From IMG/VR virus record IMGVR_UViG_3300046171_000173, positions 1 to 64,000 of that record: DNA of 64,000 nt; one strand, written 5' to 3'. This document shows, piece after piece, positions 32,329-43,477 of this stretch. This stretch comes from a virus. The position numbers and the translations under genes were made by a program. The notes beneath the pieces were generated by a model. The model did no database searches, was not told where the DNA came from, and was given only the letters and a program-made list of their open reading frames with translations. The stretch's first letter is position 1. Every line of letters starts with the position of its first letter.

Positions 32329-33450
32329 TCACTTTTTAGACACACGGTTTAATGTCTGAAGATATGCTTCCATTGAACTGGATATATCCTGATAGGTTGG
32401 AGTGTTTGTCTCTTCAGATAAATTCTCCGACTTGTCTCTTTGAGATCCAGCATTACTTGGGAAATAAGATTCCTTAAGTGTTACTAGTTTCTCACGATAG
32501 TCTGACTCACTTTCAAACTCAACTTTTTCTACAAGGGTTGCAAGTTTTTCTTTCTGTGTTGATGCTAATCCTTCGGTTACTTCACCAAAGACTACATCTG
32601 CAGATGACTCGGCTAATCTCCTGTTTAGAGCAACATTCTTTTCGATTTGCTCATTGAGTTTACCTTCCATTTCATCAAGTTTATCTACCATGCTTTCGAT
32701 AACATCATATTTGTCTTCAGGTACGGATACATAATGTTCTTCAAAAAGACTCTTCATTCCAGTTAAGAATGAATCAGTCATTTCTGACTTGAGACCGGAT
32801 TCAACAGCAATTTGATTGTCTGCGATCCATTCGTCAGACACATACTCAAGGTATGCATCGACTCTTTCTTCAAGTTCAGATTTAATAGCAGCAACTTCTT
32901 CAATGAGTTGCTCTTCATATTGAGCTTGAACGCTCTCTTTAACATCAGCAAGTTTAGACTTGATTGCTGCTTCAAAGATTGTTCTTGCCTTATTTTGAAA
33001 TTCTTCTGAAAGTTCTTCGCCTTCTAGAAGTGCATTAACATCTGCTTCGATGTCAATCTCTTCTTCAACGATTTCTTCTTCAGTTTCTTCAGTTGTTTCT
33101 TCTTCAGCAACGACTTCTTGAGTTTCCTCAACTTCAGTTGTTTCTTCTTCAGAAACTACCTCATCAGTCTTTGCTTCATCTTCAGCGACAACTTCGCCTT
33201 CGGAAGATTCATCTTCTTCCTTCATGCCCGCTGGACTTGGATCTGCAGGTTTTGCACCTTTAGAGACAATATCCTTAACCTGTTTTAAGGTTGTTCCGGG
33301 TGTTTTCAACTTGTTAGAATCATCATCAGGTTTTGAATTTTCGGGAGTAGGGCCTCCTAAATCTTCAACCGATGCTTGATTCGGAGTTGATAGAGCAAGT
33401 TTTGGCATTGGATCTGCCGATTTTGCCCCTTTGGTTACTACATTTTCCAT
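32329..33450 (-). CDS. 22: Prohead core scaffold gp22
   Basis: Intact 373 residues. Residues about 75-140 are almost only E, T and V (acidic). The conserved core IDIEADVNALLEGEELSEEF then QNKARTIFEAAIKSKLADV, a long helical region and ESDYREKLVTLKESYF are typical of cyanophage gp22. The scaffold is degraded by gp21 during maturation. A TATAAATA late promoter is 54 bases upstream of the start. Confidence 0.92.
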   Translation of the reverse strand: MENVVTKGAKSADPMPKLALSTPNQASVEDLGGPTPENSKPDDDSNKLKTPGTTLKQVKDIVSKGAKPADPSPAGMKEEDESSEGEVVAEDEAKTDEVVSEEETTEVEETQEVVAEEETTEETEEEIVEEEIDIEADVNALLEGEELSEEFQNKARTIFEAAIKSKLADVKESVQAQYEEQLIEEVAAIKSELEERVDAYLEYVSDEWIADNQIAVESGLKSEMTDSFLTGMKSLFEEHYVSVPEDKYDVIESMVDKLDEMEGKLNEQIEKNVALNRRLAESSADVVFGEVTEGLASTQKEKLATLVEKVEFESESDYREKLVTLKESYFPSNAGSQRDKSENLSEETNTPTYQDISSSMEAYLQTLNRVSKK

Positions 33451-33503
33451 TTCGTGTTAATTTTGACCAGCGGACATTTGAATATTAGATTTTAAATAAT
33501 CTG

Positions 33504-33515
33504 TATTTATTTATA
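33504..33515 (-). promoter_or_regulatory. T4-type late promoter upstream of gene 22
   Basis: Minus strand TATAAATAAATA, overlapping two late-box registers, lies just before the gp21 stop and drives 22 and 23. Confidence 0.7.
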
Positions 33516-33518
33516 ATG

Positions 33519-34173
33519 TTACAGATTTGCTAAGAAATCTTGGAATAATCCAAGTTTATGTTCATCTAAAACATTTTGATCAACTAAAGTGTTAATCTTA
33601 TTTTTTGTTTGTGAAGCAAGTTGTTCACGAAGGATTCCTCCTTCCCAAACCCACTCTTTTCCTTCCATGATTCCAGATACAAAAGCATCAGGGTGCTGAT
33701 GGATCAGCAACGATGTCAGCAGCAGTTGCTAACATGAAATCTTCACCAACAACTTTGCATCCAGATGCAGTGTCTTCTTTCAATGATCCGACACCACGAG
33801 ACGAGACACCGAGGGTGACTCCTTCACCAATAAGATTTGATGCAATCTTACCCATTGGTGTTGAAAGTATTTGTGCCTTACCAACAAAGTTTTTACCTTC
33901 TTGACGAAGTGATGTAATCTTATGAGATACTCGATCTAGATTAACTGTTGGGCCATCTGGATGTCCAAGTTCTCCAAGTGCTCTTCCTTTCTGAACAAAA
34001 CTTTCGTTATAACGATTTACTTCTCTTGCAAGAGTATTTACAGGGTATAATCTACCGTTACGATTTTTGATATCTCCTTGTAAGAAAACACCTTCGATAT
34101 ACATTTTTTTATTACCGCCTTTTCCTTCAACGATAAATTTAACCTTTTGGACTTCTTCGGTAATTAGTTTCAT
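33519..34173 (-). CDS. 21: Prohead protease gp21, frameshifted
   Basis: Serine protease that cleaves scaffold, capsid and internal proteins after L/I-x-E. GRALGELGHPDGPTVNLDR holds the catalytic His, and LGVSSRGVGSL the catalytic Ser. A single-base break near 33695 separates PSAP from the continuation DAFVSGIMEGKEWVWEGG ending GLFQDFLANL. The corrected length is about 217 residues (T4: 212). Confidence 0.93.
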
Positions 34174-34177
34174 TTTC

Positions 34178-34453
34178 TTAATTTGTGTATCCTACTTTTG
34201 ATCCTTTAACTGCAGCATTAGCAGCAAAAATAAAATGACCAGATTGCTTTTCAACTAATGCACTTTCTGTTCTCATTAGAGTGAAAGATCCAACAGTTGT
34301 TCCACCTTGAGTTTCTACAATAGTTACTAAATGATCAGCACCTGTTGCTGTATTAACTAAACGAACTACAGTGGCATTATCAAAAGTTGATGCACTACCT
34401 GACCCAGTTGGTAAAGCAGCTGCTTCCGCACCTTTAATTAATAGTCTAGTCAT
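34178..34453 (-). CDS. Small prohead-region protein, 91 aa
   Basis: MTRLLIKGAEAAALPTGSGS, ATVVRLVNTATGADHLVTIV and GSFTLMRTESALVEKQSG. It is beta-rich and Ser/Thr/Ala-rich, without cysteine. It occupies the position of T4 gene 68 between 67 and 21, but does not resemble gp68 in sequence. It is probably a structural or prohead-associated protein, coupled to gp67 by an 8-base overlap. Confidence 0.6.
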   Translation of the reverse strand: MTRLLIKGAEAAALPTGSGSASTFDNATVVRLVNTATGADHLVTIVETQGGTTVGSFTLMRTESALVEKQSGHFIFAANAAVKGSKVGYTN

Positions 34454-34632
34454 CTTCTTCCTCTTGTGGTTCAGTATCTACTTCACTTTCATCGTCAAAC
34501 ATTCCGTTACCAACTGAAGGTCGAATGTCTTCAACCTTTCTTAGCAGCTTTCTGATATAATAGATCTTTTAATTCATCTGAAATCTTTGCAGCATCAGAA
34601 TCCTTTGCAATCATGTCAATAATGTTTTCCAT
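34446..34632 (-). CDS. 67: gp67-like prohead core protein, frameshifted
   Basis: MENIIDMIAKDSDAAKISDE then LKDLLYQKAAKK, followed near 34545 by a one-base break and VEDIRPSVGNGMFDDESEVD and an acidic end TEPQEEEDD. About 61 residues. Position between 20 and the head genes, a short helical start and an acidic tail all match T4 gp67 (80 residues, acidic tail). Confidence 0.7.
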
Positions 34633-34653
34633 ATTTTAAATAGGTATATATTT

Positions 34654-34661
34654 TATTTATA
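34654..34661 (-). promoter_or_regulatory. T4-type late promoter inside the end of gene 20
   Basis: Perfect TATAAATA on the minus strand spanning the gene 20 stop, 22 bases before the gp67 start. Confidence 0.55.
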
Positions 34662-36335
34662 TCTCTGCTTTTTTGGTATCATTTGCTAGTTCTGCATCTG
34701 TTACTGCTGCTTGACCTTCTAGATCATCTTCAACTGGCACATCGCCTAAATCTCCACCTGCAATTGGTTCACCAGTTATTGGGTCAACTTGTGAAGGATC
34801 TGGTAAAATTCCATCCTTGATTTCTTGTTCGATTTGTGCATCAATCTCTTCAATTTCAGTGTCAGATTGACGAAGAACTTTCTTACGAAGATACTCTGTT
34901 GAATAGTACTTACCAAGATATGGTTCGACAGTTGCAGCAAGACCTAATCTCTCATTCATCATTTCTGATTCTTTAAGTTCTGCAAACTGATTATCGTATA
35001 AGAAATCATACTGAATATGATCACTCATCTTCTCCCAATCTTCTGGAGTAACAATGTTCTTAAGAATCAATTGAGTTCTCAACATGTCATTAAACATGTT
35101 ACCAAATCTCTTTCTTAATCTTCCAACAAACTTACTAAACTTAAGTTCATCTCTTAATATTTCAGATGATCTTCCTAAGTTAAATCCACCATCAGATGCG
35201 ATTCTAGATTCTGGAACACCTAATGCACGATATAGTTTCTTTTGGAAGTATTCAATATCTGTAAGTTCACCTAAGTTTTGTCCACCGGGAAGTGTTGATA
35301 TCTCAGTTCCTCTTCCACCTTCTCTTCTTGGCAACCAGAAATCTTCCATCATAGACATGAACTTACGATCATCTCTAACTTCACCAGTTTGTGCATTATA
35401 ACTTAACTTATTACGATAGCGACTCATTACCTCTTTAAGGTACTGTTCTGCTTTTACTTTTGGAAGATTACCAACATCAATATAAAATATTCTTCTTTCT
35501 GGTGCTCTTGATAATCTGTAGATAACAAGACTATCTTCAATCATTCTTAATTGATTTAAGTGCCTTGATTGCTTTATGTAAGTATGATAAACAAGTTCCT
35601 TTATTACGATCAAATAAACCGGAGGTTACATAAGTTATTGAATCTTTAGCAATCTTAATGTTCTTTTCACGACCTGATGCAACGGGTGACATAACACCTA
35701 TTGGATAGTTAGGTTTTGGTGTATAAACATAATATTCTTCAATATCTGGATATGCAGATGTATTAACACTCTTAAGATTACTATAATCAACTAAACCATT
35801 TCCGGGTTTTGTATTACTGTCTTTCTTCTCTTGCCTAACGAATTTCATCTTCATCGGGTCAATATATCTTAATTCTTGTATTCCATCTTGAGGTCTCTTA
35901 ACATCAATAACCTTCATGTAATATAATCTTCCATCTACATACCAGTTTCTAAAAATCTCATGAGACTTTTTATCAAAGTCCATGATTTCTTTTAGATGTC
36001 TAAATTCTCCTCTAATTCTATCTTTTAAACTATCACTTGCATTTACATTAGATAACTCAATTTCAATTGGAGAATCATATAGATCACTTACAATTGCTTC
36101 ATTTACAACATCTTCAATCGCATTGTCCGCTTCTGGATGCAATGCCATCTCACGATATCTTTTAATAAGATCGTACTCGGTCTTATATACTCCTTCTATA
36201 TCTACATACTGTCCATAAAATCCAGACTGTATAAAATAGTCAACCCCGTCCTCATTATTCTGAGGCACAGGGGCGACTACTGAATCGGGCTTTCTTACCT
36301 GAATCATCAATGGAGAAACCGAAAAGTTTAGGCAT
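34657..36335 (-). CDS. 20: Portal vertex protein gp20, frameshifted
   Basis: Dodecameric portal through which DNA enters. The true start is MPKLFGFSIDD at 36335, behind two late promoters. One break near 36303 joins to KPDSVVAPVPQNNEDGVDYF. A second near 35560 (KAIKALKSIKND) joins NQLRMIEDSLVIYRLSRAPE. Downstream RRIFYIDVGNLPKVKAEQYL, GRGTEISTLPGGQNLGELTD and YRALGVPESRIASDGGFNLG are portal hallmarks, used as cyanophage diversity markers. Corrected length about 559 residues (T4: 524). Both breaks are one base. Confidence 0.95.
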
Positions 36336-36344
36336 CGTATAACA

Positions 36345-36372
36345 CTATTTATTTCTATTATACACTATTTAT
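36345..36372 (-). promoter_or_regulatory. Two tandem late promoters upstream of gene 20
   Basis: The sequence ATAAATAGTGT (minus strand) occurs twice, 20 bases apart (two helical turns), in the 19-20 gap. Both are late-box variants. Confidence 0.55.
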
Positions 36373-36388
36373 CAAATAAATCAACTTC

Positions 36389-36976
36389 TTAGTTGATCGC
36401 CTCTCCTCCGGCATTAGCTCCGGTGCCCTTGATTGCTTCCCACCATTGAACTTGGAATTCAACAGTAAACTCTTCAACGCTATCAACTGTCTCGTAAGAT
36501 AGGTCAATTGCACTGATATTTGTTGGGAATATATCGTGGAACTTATAGGTTCTAAGTGTAGAACCGTCACGGTCTAATTGGTGAACATATGCATCTGGTT
36601 GATACAATGCTGGATCTTGTGCTCCAGTTGCATCTTCCATACTATTAATGAAGTCCATCCATTTTTCCATTGCGGAACGAATGGAGAAGTCAACATCATT
36701 AATAACTGTTACTGTCCATGTATCAAAGGTTCTGTCACCAGCAATCTTAAGTATCCTACCTCTGAAGTTAACTTCAATAGGTGTGATATTTGACGCAGGT
36801 AATAGAGCAGCCTTAACTAAGAACCTTGATTTTTCTTTTACATCATTCTCGATCGCGATTGGATCGGGGAATGCTAATTCCACCTCAAAGAGATTCGGTC
36901 TTGCACCGCCACCGGCCATCTTGCTCTTGAAGTCGGTGATCGTTCTAAGTGGTGGTCTGTTAAATTGGGTTGCCAT
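36389..36976 (-). CDS. 19: Tail tube protein gp19
   Basis: Intact 195 residues. GGGARPNLFEVELAFPDP, ALLPASNITPIEVNFRGRIL, KIAGDRTFDTWTVTVINDVD and HDIFPTNISAIDLSYE match the T4 gp19 blocks (ARPNLFQVEI, GDRTFDDWTVTVMND, GLWPTNVGELQLDWD). It is longer than T4 (163 residues) by an N-terminal arm and a short Gly/Ala tail. Confidence 0.95.
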   Translation of the reverse strand: MATQFNRPPLRTITDFKSKMAGGGARPNLFEVELAFPDPIAIENDVKEKSRFLVKAALLPASNITPIEVNFRGRILKIAGDRTFDTWTVTVINDVDFSIRSAMEKWMDFINSMEDATGAQDPALYQPDAYVHQLDRDGSTLRTYKFHDIFPTNISAIDLSYETVDSVEEFTVEFQVQWWEAIKGTGANAGGEAIN

Positions 36977-36995
36977 TTTTGTTAATTACCTCTAG

Positions 36996-39159
36996 TTAAA
37001 CAGTTCCAATAACTTCATCGAACGAGATGCCAGTTCTTGTGGCAACGAATGTAAGACCAATAAAGTTAATTGACCTTGCAGGTTTAATGAAGATGTCTGC
37101 GACAAACTCATTACTATCTATGATGGCAGCAGTGTTATTTGTTTCATCACAAACAACTCTGAAATCAAAGATACCTCGTTTAGACTGAACATCACGAAGG
37201 AATGGTTCAACAATGTTCACAAAGTTCGTTCTTGTGATTTCATCGTTAAACTCAAAGAGTTGGTCTCTTGCAGCAGCGGAAATTGCTTCTTCAATGAAGA
37301 TAAACAATCTACGAACATTGATACGATCAAATGCTGATGCTTTACCGAAACCGGTTTTATCACCGAATAGGATGATTCCTGCTCCGGGTGAAAAGATCAC
37401 AGGGTTGATTCTATTACCATATAGAACATCTCTCTGTGTTTGATTAGGTGTATATGCAAGTTTAACTGCATTTAAAATTCCACCTCTCGCTGTTCCCGCT
37501 GGTGAGAACCAAGGGAAGTTGTTGATGTCATTTCTTGCACATGTTCCACCAATATCACCATTTAATGGGATATATCTGAATGTGTCAGAGAATCTATCGA
37601 ACATATACTTGTATCCACTATCGAATACCGCATATGAAGATGATGTAAGTGGTGCATAGAATCCAACCACATTACTTGTCATATCAGCAGCAGAGTTTAG
37701 TGTTCCTGTTCCGACTGCAGAGTCGTTAAGGAATGATCCTCTGTTTGGTGAGATGAATGCTACAACATCTTTTCTTAACTCAGCAATTGAGATAAGTTTG
37801 TTTGCTAATGCTTGTGCATCTGCTTGTGGGTAGTTTGCAGAACCCATGAGTAAGAAGTCAATATCAAACTCTTCCTTGTTTTCAAACAAGTCATATCCTG
37901 CAGTAATTCCACCTAAACTTGCACTCATTGCACCTGCTGTCAAGGTAGCAGCACCGTTATAGTTCTCTCCACCTGTAAGAGTCTTTGTTAAAACTCCAGA
38001 TCCAGCGAAAGAAATACCTTGTGCATCTTGATCCCATGCGACATCAGTTTGCTTAGTGAATCCACCAGCTACAAATGCAGTAGTTGTGATTCCAGATGAT
38101 GCAAGTGTTGGGCCACCCATACCAAATATATTGGATGAGTTATTGTAAATATACTTTCTCCAGTAGGATGGTGATCCAGCAGAGAACTCAGCATCTTTTG
38201 CTTTTGAAAGTCCTAAGTGCTTCTCAAGAACTGTACCAGCATTTCCTGTTACTGTTCCTTTGTCATCGATGACTACAACATGAACTTCATCAAATCTTGA
38301 ACTTCTTGCTGTTGCATAAGATGATGTTCCGGGTCTTTCTGCAATTGTATTCCAGTTGATAGTAGAGTTACTTAAAGTAATCTTCTGCTGATCAAACCAG
38401 TCTAAAGGTGTTGCTGCAGTTGTTGTGCTACCACCACCTGTGTTAGCAGACATACCGTAACTAATTACACCAGCACCGAATTTGTAAACTCCACCGGGTT
38501 GATAATCCTTTGTAGTCTCAATACCTGCATTAGATACATGAGATACAAACTTAACACCGATTGCACTACTGTTTACTTCAGTAATGATTCCTTTAAAGTA
38601 ACCATCAAGTAAAGAAGTTGTACCAGCACCGGGTAAAACTGTTCCTGAAGGAACTGCTTGAGTTACACCAGCACCAACTGTTAAGGTTGTTATACCTGCA
38701 GTTACTATCTGATCTGCTTTACCGTCAATTATGCAAACTTTAATATCGTTTGCCCAAGAACCGGGGTTTCTTGCTGCGACAACTGTATTTGATAAAGCAT
38801 TGAGATCATAACCTTTGTTATTATAATCTTGTGTACTTAATATTTTTATCTCAGGCGAACCATCGTCAGTTGCATTTGCTAGGTCGCTATCGTCCGATCT
38901 CACAACACTTAAGATACCACCATATGAAAGATATGATGAAGCAGTCAACCAATATTCATAGTGCTTGTCTATGTCTAGTGGTTCACCGAATGTATCAATT
39001 AAGTCTTGTTCGTTTTCAATCGTAGTAGGTTCATTGACCGGGCCCCTTTTGGAAAGGAGCAACAATACCAGCAGCCTTAGTGGTTGCGGTATCGACTCTA
39101 CCAATGGTAAGGTCAACTTCTCTAACAACGAGTCCGGGAGATGCTAAATTTAGAGGCAT
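36996..39159 (-). CDS. 18: Tail sheath protein gp18, frameshifted near N-terminus
   Basis: Contractile sheath. The true start MPLNLASPGLVVREVDLTIG at 39159 is typical of cyanophage gp18. An extra base in the G/C run near 39045 shifts it before GPVNEPTTIENEQDLIDTFG. The rest is intact, with TYLSYGG-like, NPVIFSPGAGIILFGDKTGF, NVRRLFIFIEEAISAAARDQ and NFVNIVEPFLRDVQSKRGIF. About 720 residues (T4: 659). Confidence 0.95.
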
Positions 39160-39194
39160 CTTGTATTCTCCGTAATGTCCAGAATTAATCTGAA

Positions 39195-39205
39195 ATTATT
39201 TATTA
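39195..39205 (-). promoter_or_regulatory. T4-type late promoter upstream of gene 18
   Basis: Minus strand TAATAAATAAT, 36 bases before the gp18 ATG. Confidence 0.55.
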
Positions 39206-39240
39206 AAACCCATGTTTATAGTGGGGAAACAGTGCATGAA

Positions 39241-39462
39241 CTACCAATCTGGGTATTCCCATTTGTTATTAATCGTCTTTTTAGTCCTTTTAACTCTTAG
39301 TTTAGTACAATCTTTACATTCGTATGAATATGAGGATAAAGTGGTTCGATTTCTTCTTGTTACATAAAAATCTTCCATAAGAGTCTTAACAACTCCGCAT
39401 GACCTACATTTTCTTTCTGTAAATAATAGATGTTCTAATTCAACTTGATCATCTAAATCCAC
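39241..39462 (-). CDS. Zinc-ribbon orphan protein between 17 and 18
   Basis: The ORF is open to 39477, but a GTG at 39462 overlapping the gp17 stop (TAGTG) is the natural start, giving about 73 residues. LFTERKCRSCGVVKTLMEDF then SYECKDCTKL is a two-CxxC ribbon of the same type as the N-terminal ribbon of the EndoVII-like protein at 2244-2657, but without a nuclease core. It could be a nuclease remnant or a stand-alone DNA/RNA-binding module. Confidence 0.55.
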   Translation of the reverse strand: MDLDDQVELEHLLFTERKCRSCGVVKTLMEDFYVTRRNRTTLSSYSYECKDCTKLRVKRTKKTINNKWEYPDW

Positions 39463-41110
39463 TAGTAATAATCCCACATATATGATCGATCACCATATTC
39501 ATCCACCTGCCAAGTATCACCCTGACCATCAGTAAAGGAAGTTTCATCTAAACCATCTTGAATAAATCCGAATGGTGCCATATCTTGTTCAATTTGATTT
39601 CTTTGTTCTTCATATAATCTCTTTCGTATATCATTATCAGTCATTTCTTTGAAATAATCTTGTGCAACTAACCATGCAAATATAACTAAACACATTGCTA
39701 AGTCATCATTACAACCCTCTTCTGCCTCAAAAGAGTTATGTTTTTGTGAAAAAGTAGTCAATTCTGATATGATTTCATAATCCTTCACGAGTATTTTATC
39801 ATCCTCAAGTAAAGTTTTGAGGTTTGAGCATCCTAATTTCTTAACAGCAGCAGTAGTTCTGACACCTAACTGTGTCTTTTTACCGGAAAATCCTGTTCCT
39901 ACTACCTGTCCTGCACGACCTCTCATGGATGCCATGAGTAAATTATCATATTCAAGATCATAATGAATGATACTTGCAACCTGATCTCCGATATCATTTA
40001 CCTTCAACTAAAAGAAAAGCATCATTATATCCTTTTGCAACATCATAAATGACGCTAGGAAATAACATTGGTTTTATTTCGTTATTTTTATATTTGGCAA
40101 CTATATTGTATGGAAAATTAGTTATATCTACAACTATAAATGCTGAATAGTCATTGCCCAATCCACGAGCCACATCAACTGTAATTAAATACTGGTGATT
40201 AGGTATAGGTCTTTCATGCACATCTAATCCGGCATTTTTAGTTATTGGGTTTCTCATATACTAAGTTTTTAAGTTTAGCAGGATTAATAAGTGTATTGAC
40301 AGATCCTAAGAACTCACATTCAAACTCAACTTTAAATTGTTGCTCTGATGTGTTTGCAATTGTTTGATCTCTCCATTCTTCATCTCTCCCCGGAACTTCT
40401 GACCAATGAACTTCTGTTGGTACATATTCATTTTTACCTCTTTCTGAGTCATGCCACATACGGTAGAAATGATTCATACCTCGTGGTGTCGAGACTATTA
40501 TGACTTTGGTGCTTTGGCCAGAAGAAATAGTAGGATAAACAGAGGCAAAGAAGTCGTCAGCAATGTGATTCGGGATAAAAGCGAACTCGTCGAGAAAGAT
40601 GACATTATAGGAACCGCCTCGGACAGCAGATGAAGAAGTAGAGTTAGCTGATATTTTGGATCCATTTTCTAATTCCAGAGAACCTTTATTCCATGCAATA
40701 ATACCCTGTTGCATCCATTTTGGCAAGTTTTCGTATGCCAACTGTAATCTGCCTAATAAATCACGGGCAGTTGATGCTTTGTTTGCAAGTATTGCAATGT
40801 TTACATTATCATTAAAAACAGCATAATGTAATAAGTATGATACACAAGTCGTTGACTTTCCAGTCTGACGAGGCATTTTACAGATATTGAATCTACTCTC
40901 GTGGAAATTTCTAATTAATTTCTCTTGGAAATCATAGAGACTAAAAGGAACTAGTCCACTATCAAGAGAAACTATCTTAATATATTTTCTTGCAAAATAA
41001 ACTGGATCTTCCTTACATCGCACAAACTCAAGTATTTGATCTTGAGTAAAGTTGATTGCAGTGTTTGCTTTTTTTAGATTCGGATTTCCAAGGTAAACAT
41101 TATCAGACAT
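39462..41110 (-). CDS. 17: Terminase large subunit gp17, frameshifted
   Basis: Packaging motor and headful nuclease. The ATPase part has NICKMPRQTGKSTTCVSYLL (Walker A), NVIFLDEFAF (Walker B) and the coupling motif IIVSTPRG. The RNase H-like nuclease part has LITVDVARGLGNDYSAFIVV (first Asp), LLVEGKVNDIG and EGCNDDLAMCLVI (last Asp pair). Breaks near 40250 and 40000, each one base, separate three frames. Total about 549 residues (T4: 610). Four-base-type junctions to the neighbours and late-operon location are as in other cyanophages. Confidence 0.95.
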
Positions 41111-41117
41111 AATTTAA

Positions 41118-43477
41118 TCAGCAGTTCCAGCGTCTTCGTGCTTGTCTTAATCGACTATCCGGATCTTTTGCTGCTTTTGGAAACTTTTTCATTTGCCCTG
41201 CACTTCGTGCACAGTAACTTTTTCTTCTATTCGATGCTTTAGAACCTTTCTTTAATTTGGAAGGTTCTGTAGTTACAGCAGTCTTTAATTTTGATCCGGG
41301 ATTTTTACGACGATATGCTTCGACACCTTTTTGTGTCATTCCAGCACCTGATTTTGTGGGTCTCTTGTGTCCAGACTTGACACTCATACCCTTCATATCG
41401 TCTTCAGATAACTTTTTTACTTCGTCCTTACCCTCATAACCTATTTCATCTCTCCAGTTTACCATAGATTCACCGACTTTTTTCTTCACACAGTTTGGAT
41501 ATCTCTTACCAAACATAGTTTTCATACCTTTCTTCTCATAACCTTTCCAGCACTTTTCATCTAGATTCTCTTCCTTCATACCTTTTTTCTTTTTCTTAGC
41601 AACCATTAAGTCCATGATTCTCTGTTTCTTAGAGATTGCAATTGCTGCCTGTTGTGCAGGATTCATTGCTTCACTTGTGACACCTGCTTTTGATCTTTCT
41701 TTTTCAGAGATGCTCTTAATGATCATCTTTAACTTTGCTCTCTTACCATATGGATTTGGTTTTTTATTATCAAATCCTGCCATTGCACCTTTTGGTTTAC
41801 CATCTCCTTTAAAGATACCGTATGATGCACCTTCAGCAGTTGTAGTGGTATGATCTTCATCAGGAGTGTTTGTTGCAAGATTTTTTGCTTTTTGTTTTTT
41901 AGAGATCTTTGGGCCACCTATCGGATCGCCATACTCATCTCTTTTCATTTCACCTAAATCAGTTCTCCAATCAGAAGGATTAAGTGGTTCTGGTTTGATG
42001 ATATCTACTGCTTCAACTTCAGTAAACTTGATATCGTCTTTCTTCCAATCTTGAACTAACAATTCACTCTCAATCACACTGTTTTCTTTCATGTGATCTG
42101 CTGCCTTGTATAAGGGTTTACCAGTCTTCACACTCTTTTTACCTGCCTTATAATCCTGATATGCTTTGGTATTTGCTTTTTTATCAGCGTTAGTTACAGT
42201 CATTGGCATTTCTAATCCCTCTGACTTATTACCCCAGTTTGCAGCACCTACTTTACGACACTTAACTAATGCACCTGATGCATATGCACTTGGCCATACA
42301 GAGTATCTTGACTTAACTTTATGATAGCAAGCATCTTTAGATCCACTACCTTTACCTTTCTTATCTTTTACTTCACTAATAATATCATATATTGTTCCTG
42401 TTTCTGAACGATACTTTTCTTTTGGTTCATTTGGTATTACATACTCAACACTAAGTTCGTCTCCAACTTCTACATTGTTCTCTGCAAACCATCCACGATT
42501 TACTTCGATTGCTAATTCAATCGCACCTTCTGAATATACTGGACTGGATTATTTGGTTCTAATTCTTTAATACTTTCGATAACACCATCTTCTCTGATAA
42601 ATGCAATATCAAGAGGAATCTTAGTTTCAGTCATATGAAAAGACTGTTGTGCAATATTATCAAATACAAAAAGCATACCGCCATCTGTATCTAAACTTTC
42701 ACGGAACATTAATCCTTGTTTGAAATCTAAAGAACTCTTGTGGAAGTTCTAATCTCAAAGGTAATGTTGTAAATTCTTCTTTCATTTTTTTCTTTGGATC
42801 AGTTGATACCATTGTTGGTGCTGCTGCACCTGATTTTTGTGGTTGACCGGGATCTGCTGCTCTTTTTCTTCTTGCAGCACTATCTCTTTCCTTATCACTC
42901 ATAGATGATCTCTTTGATGAAGAGGTACATTTAGGAGTTGTTTTTTGACCGGGTTGGCGAGCACAAGGGCTTACCATCATATTTACCACCAACTTGAACC
43001 CAACCTTTTACTTTGCGTCCAGACTTAGTAGTTCCACTTGATTTACCAAACCAAGCACGAAGACCTTCTTCGTTAACTTCTTTACTATCAAGATAATCTG
43101 CAGCAGTATCTAAGTAATCAGATGCCTTAGTTATCTTTGATTGAACCCATGCCTTGAAATTGTCTTTCTTGCGTGAATGTTTGACAATCCTCTTAGATGC
43201 TCTACCTGCAGTCTTCAATTGATTACGAATCATTTCTGGTTCATGATCACCATGCTTATCTTCATTCATTGCTTTTTCTAAATCATCTGCTTGTTTTGCA
43301 TGTGTTTTAGAACCACTCTTTAGTTTTTTAACCAAATGTTTTATAAATGGTTTATCTTTTTTATCTAAAGTTTCTTTCATAAGGAAACCATCATCACGAA
43401 CGAATAGATCCTTCGGGAATTGGTTTACACTTCTGATCAGTGTTGCAATAGTAATATCCTTTTTTACAGGATTTCAT
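41118..43477 (-). CDS. Mosaic Cys-motif protein with embedded DUF192 and DUF6321-like end, frameshifted
   Basis: One long gene (about 785 residues after correcting breaks near 43402, 42965, 42735 and 42545) between 16 and 17. Order of parts: MKSCKKGYYYCNTDQKC; a helical, basic region (KPFIKHLVKKLKSGSK); WVQVGGKYDGKPCARQPGQK; a DUF192 domain (GLMFRESLDTDGGMLFVFDN, IPLDIAFIREDG, EVNRGWFAENNVEVGD); CYHKVKSRYSVWPSAYASG; CWKGYEKKGMKTMFGKRYP; and a DUF6321-like end (GMTQKGVEAYRRKNPGSKLK to RRRWNC). Several short modules are bounded by two cysteines. The start overlaps the gp16 stop as TAATG. Function unknown; strongly basic, so DNA binding or head packaging is possible. Confidence 0.6.

Noticed and set aside
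39462-41110. Intron or homing insertion in terminase gene 17
   Set aside because: The three frames overlap or abut with no extra DNA, which excludes an intron.
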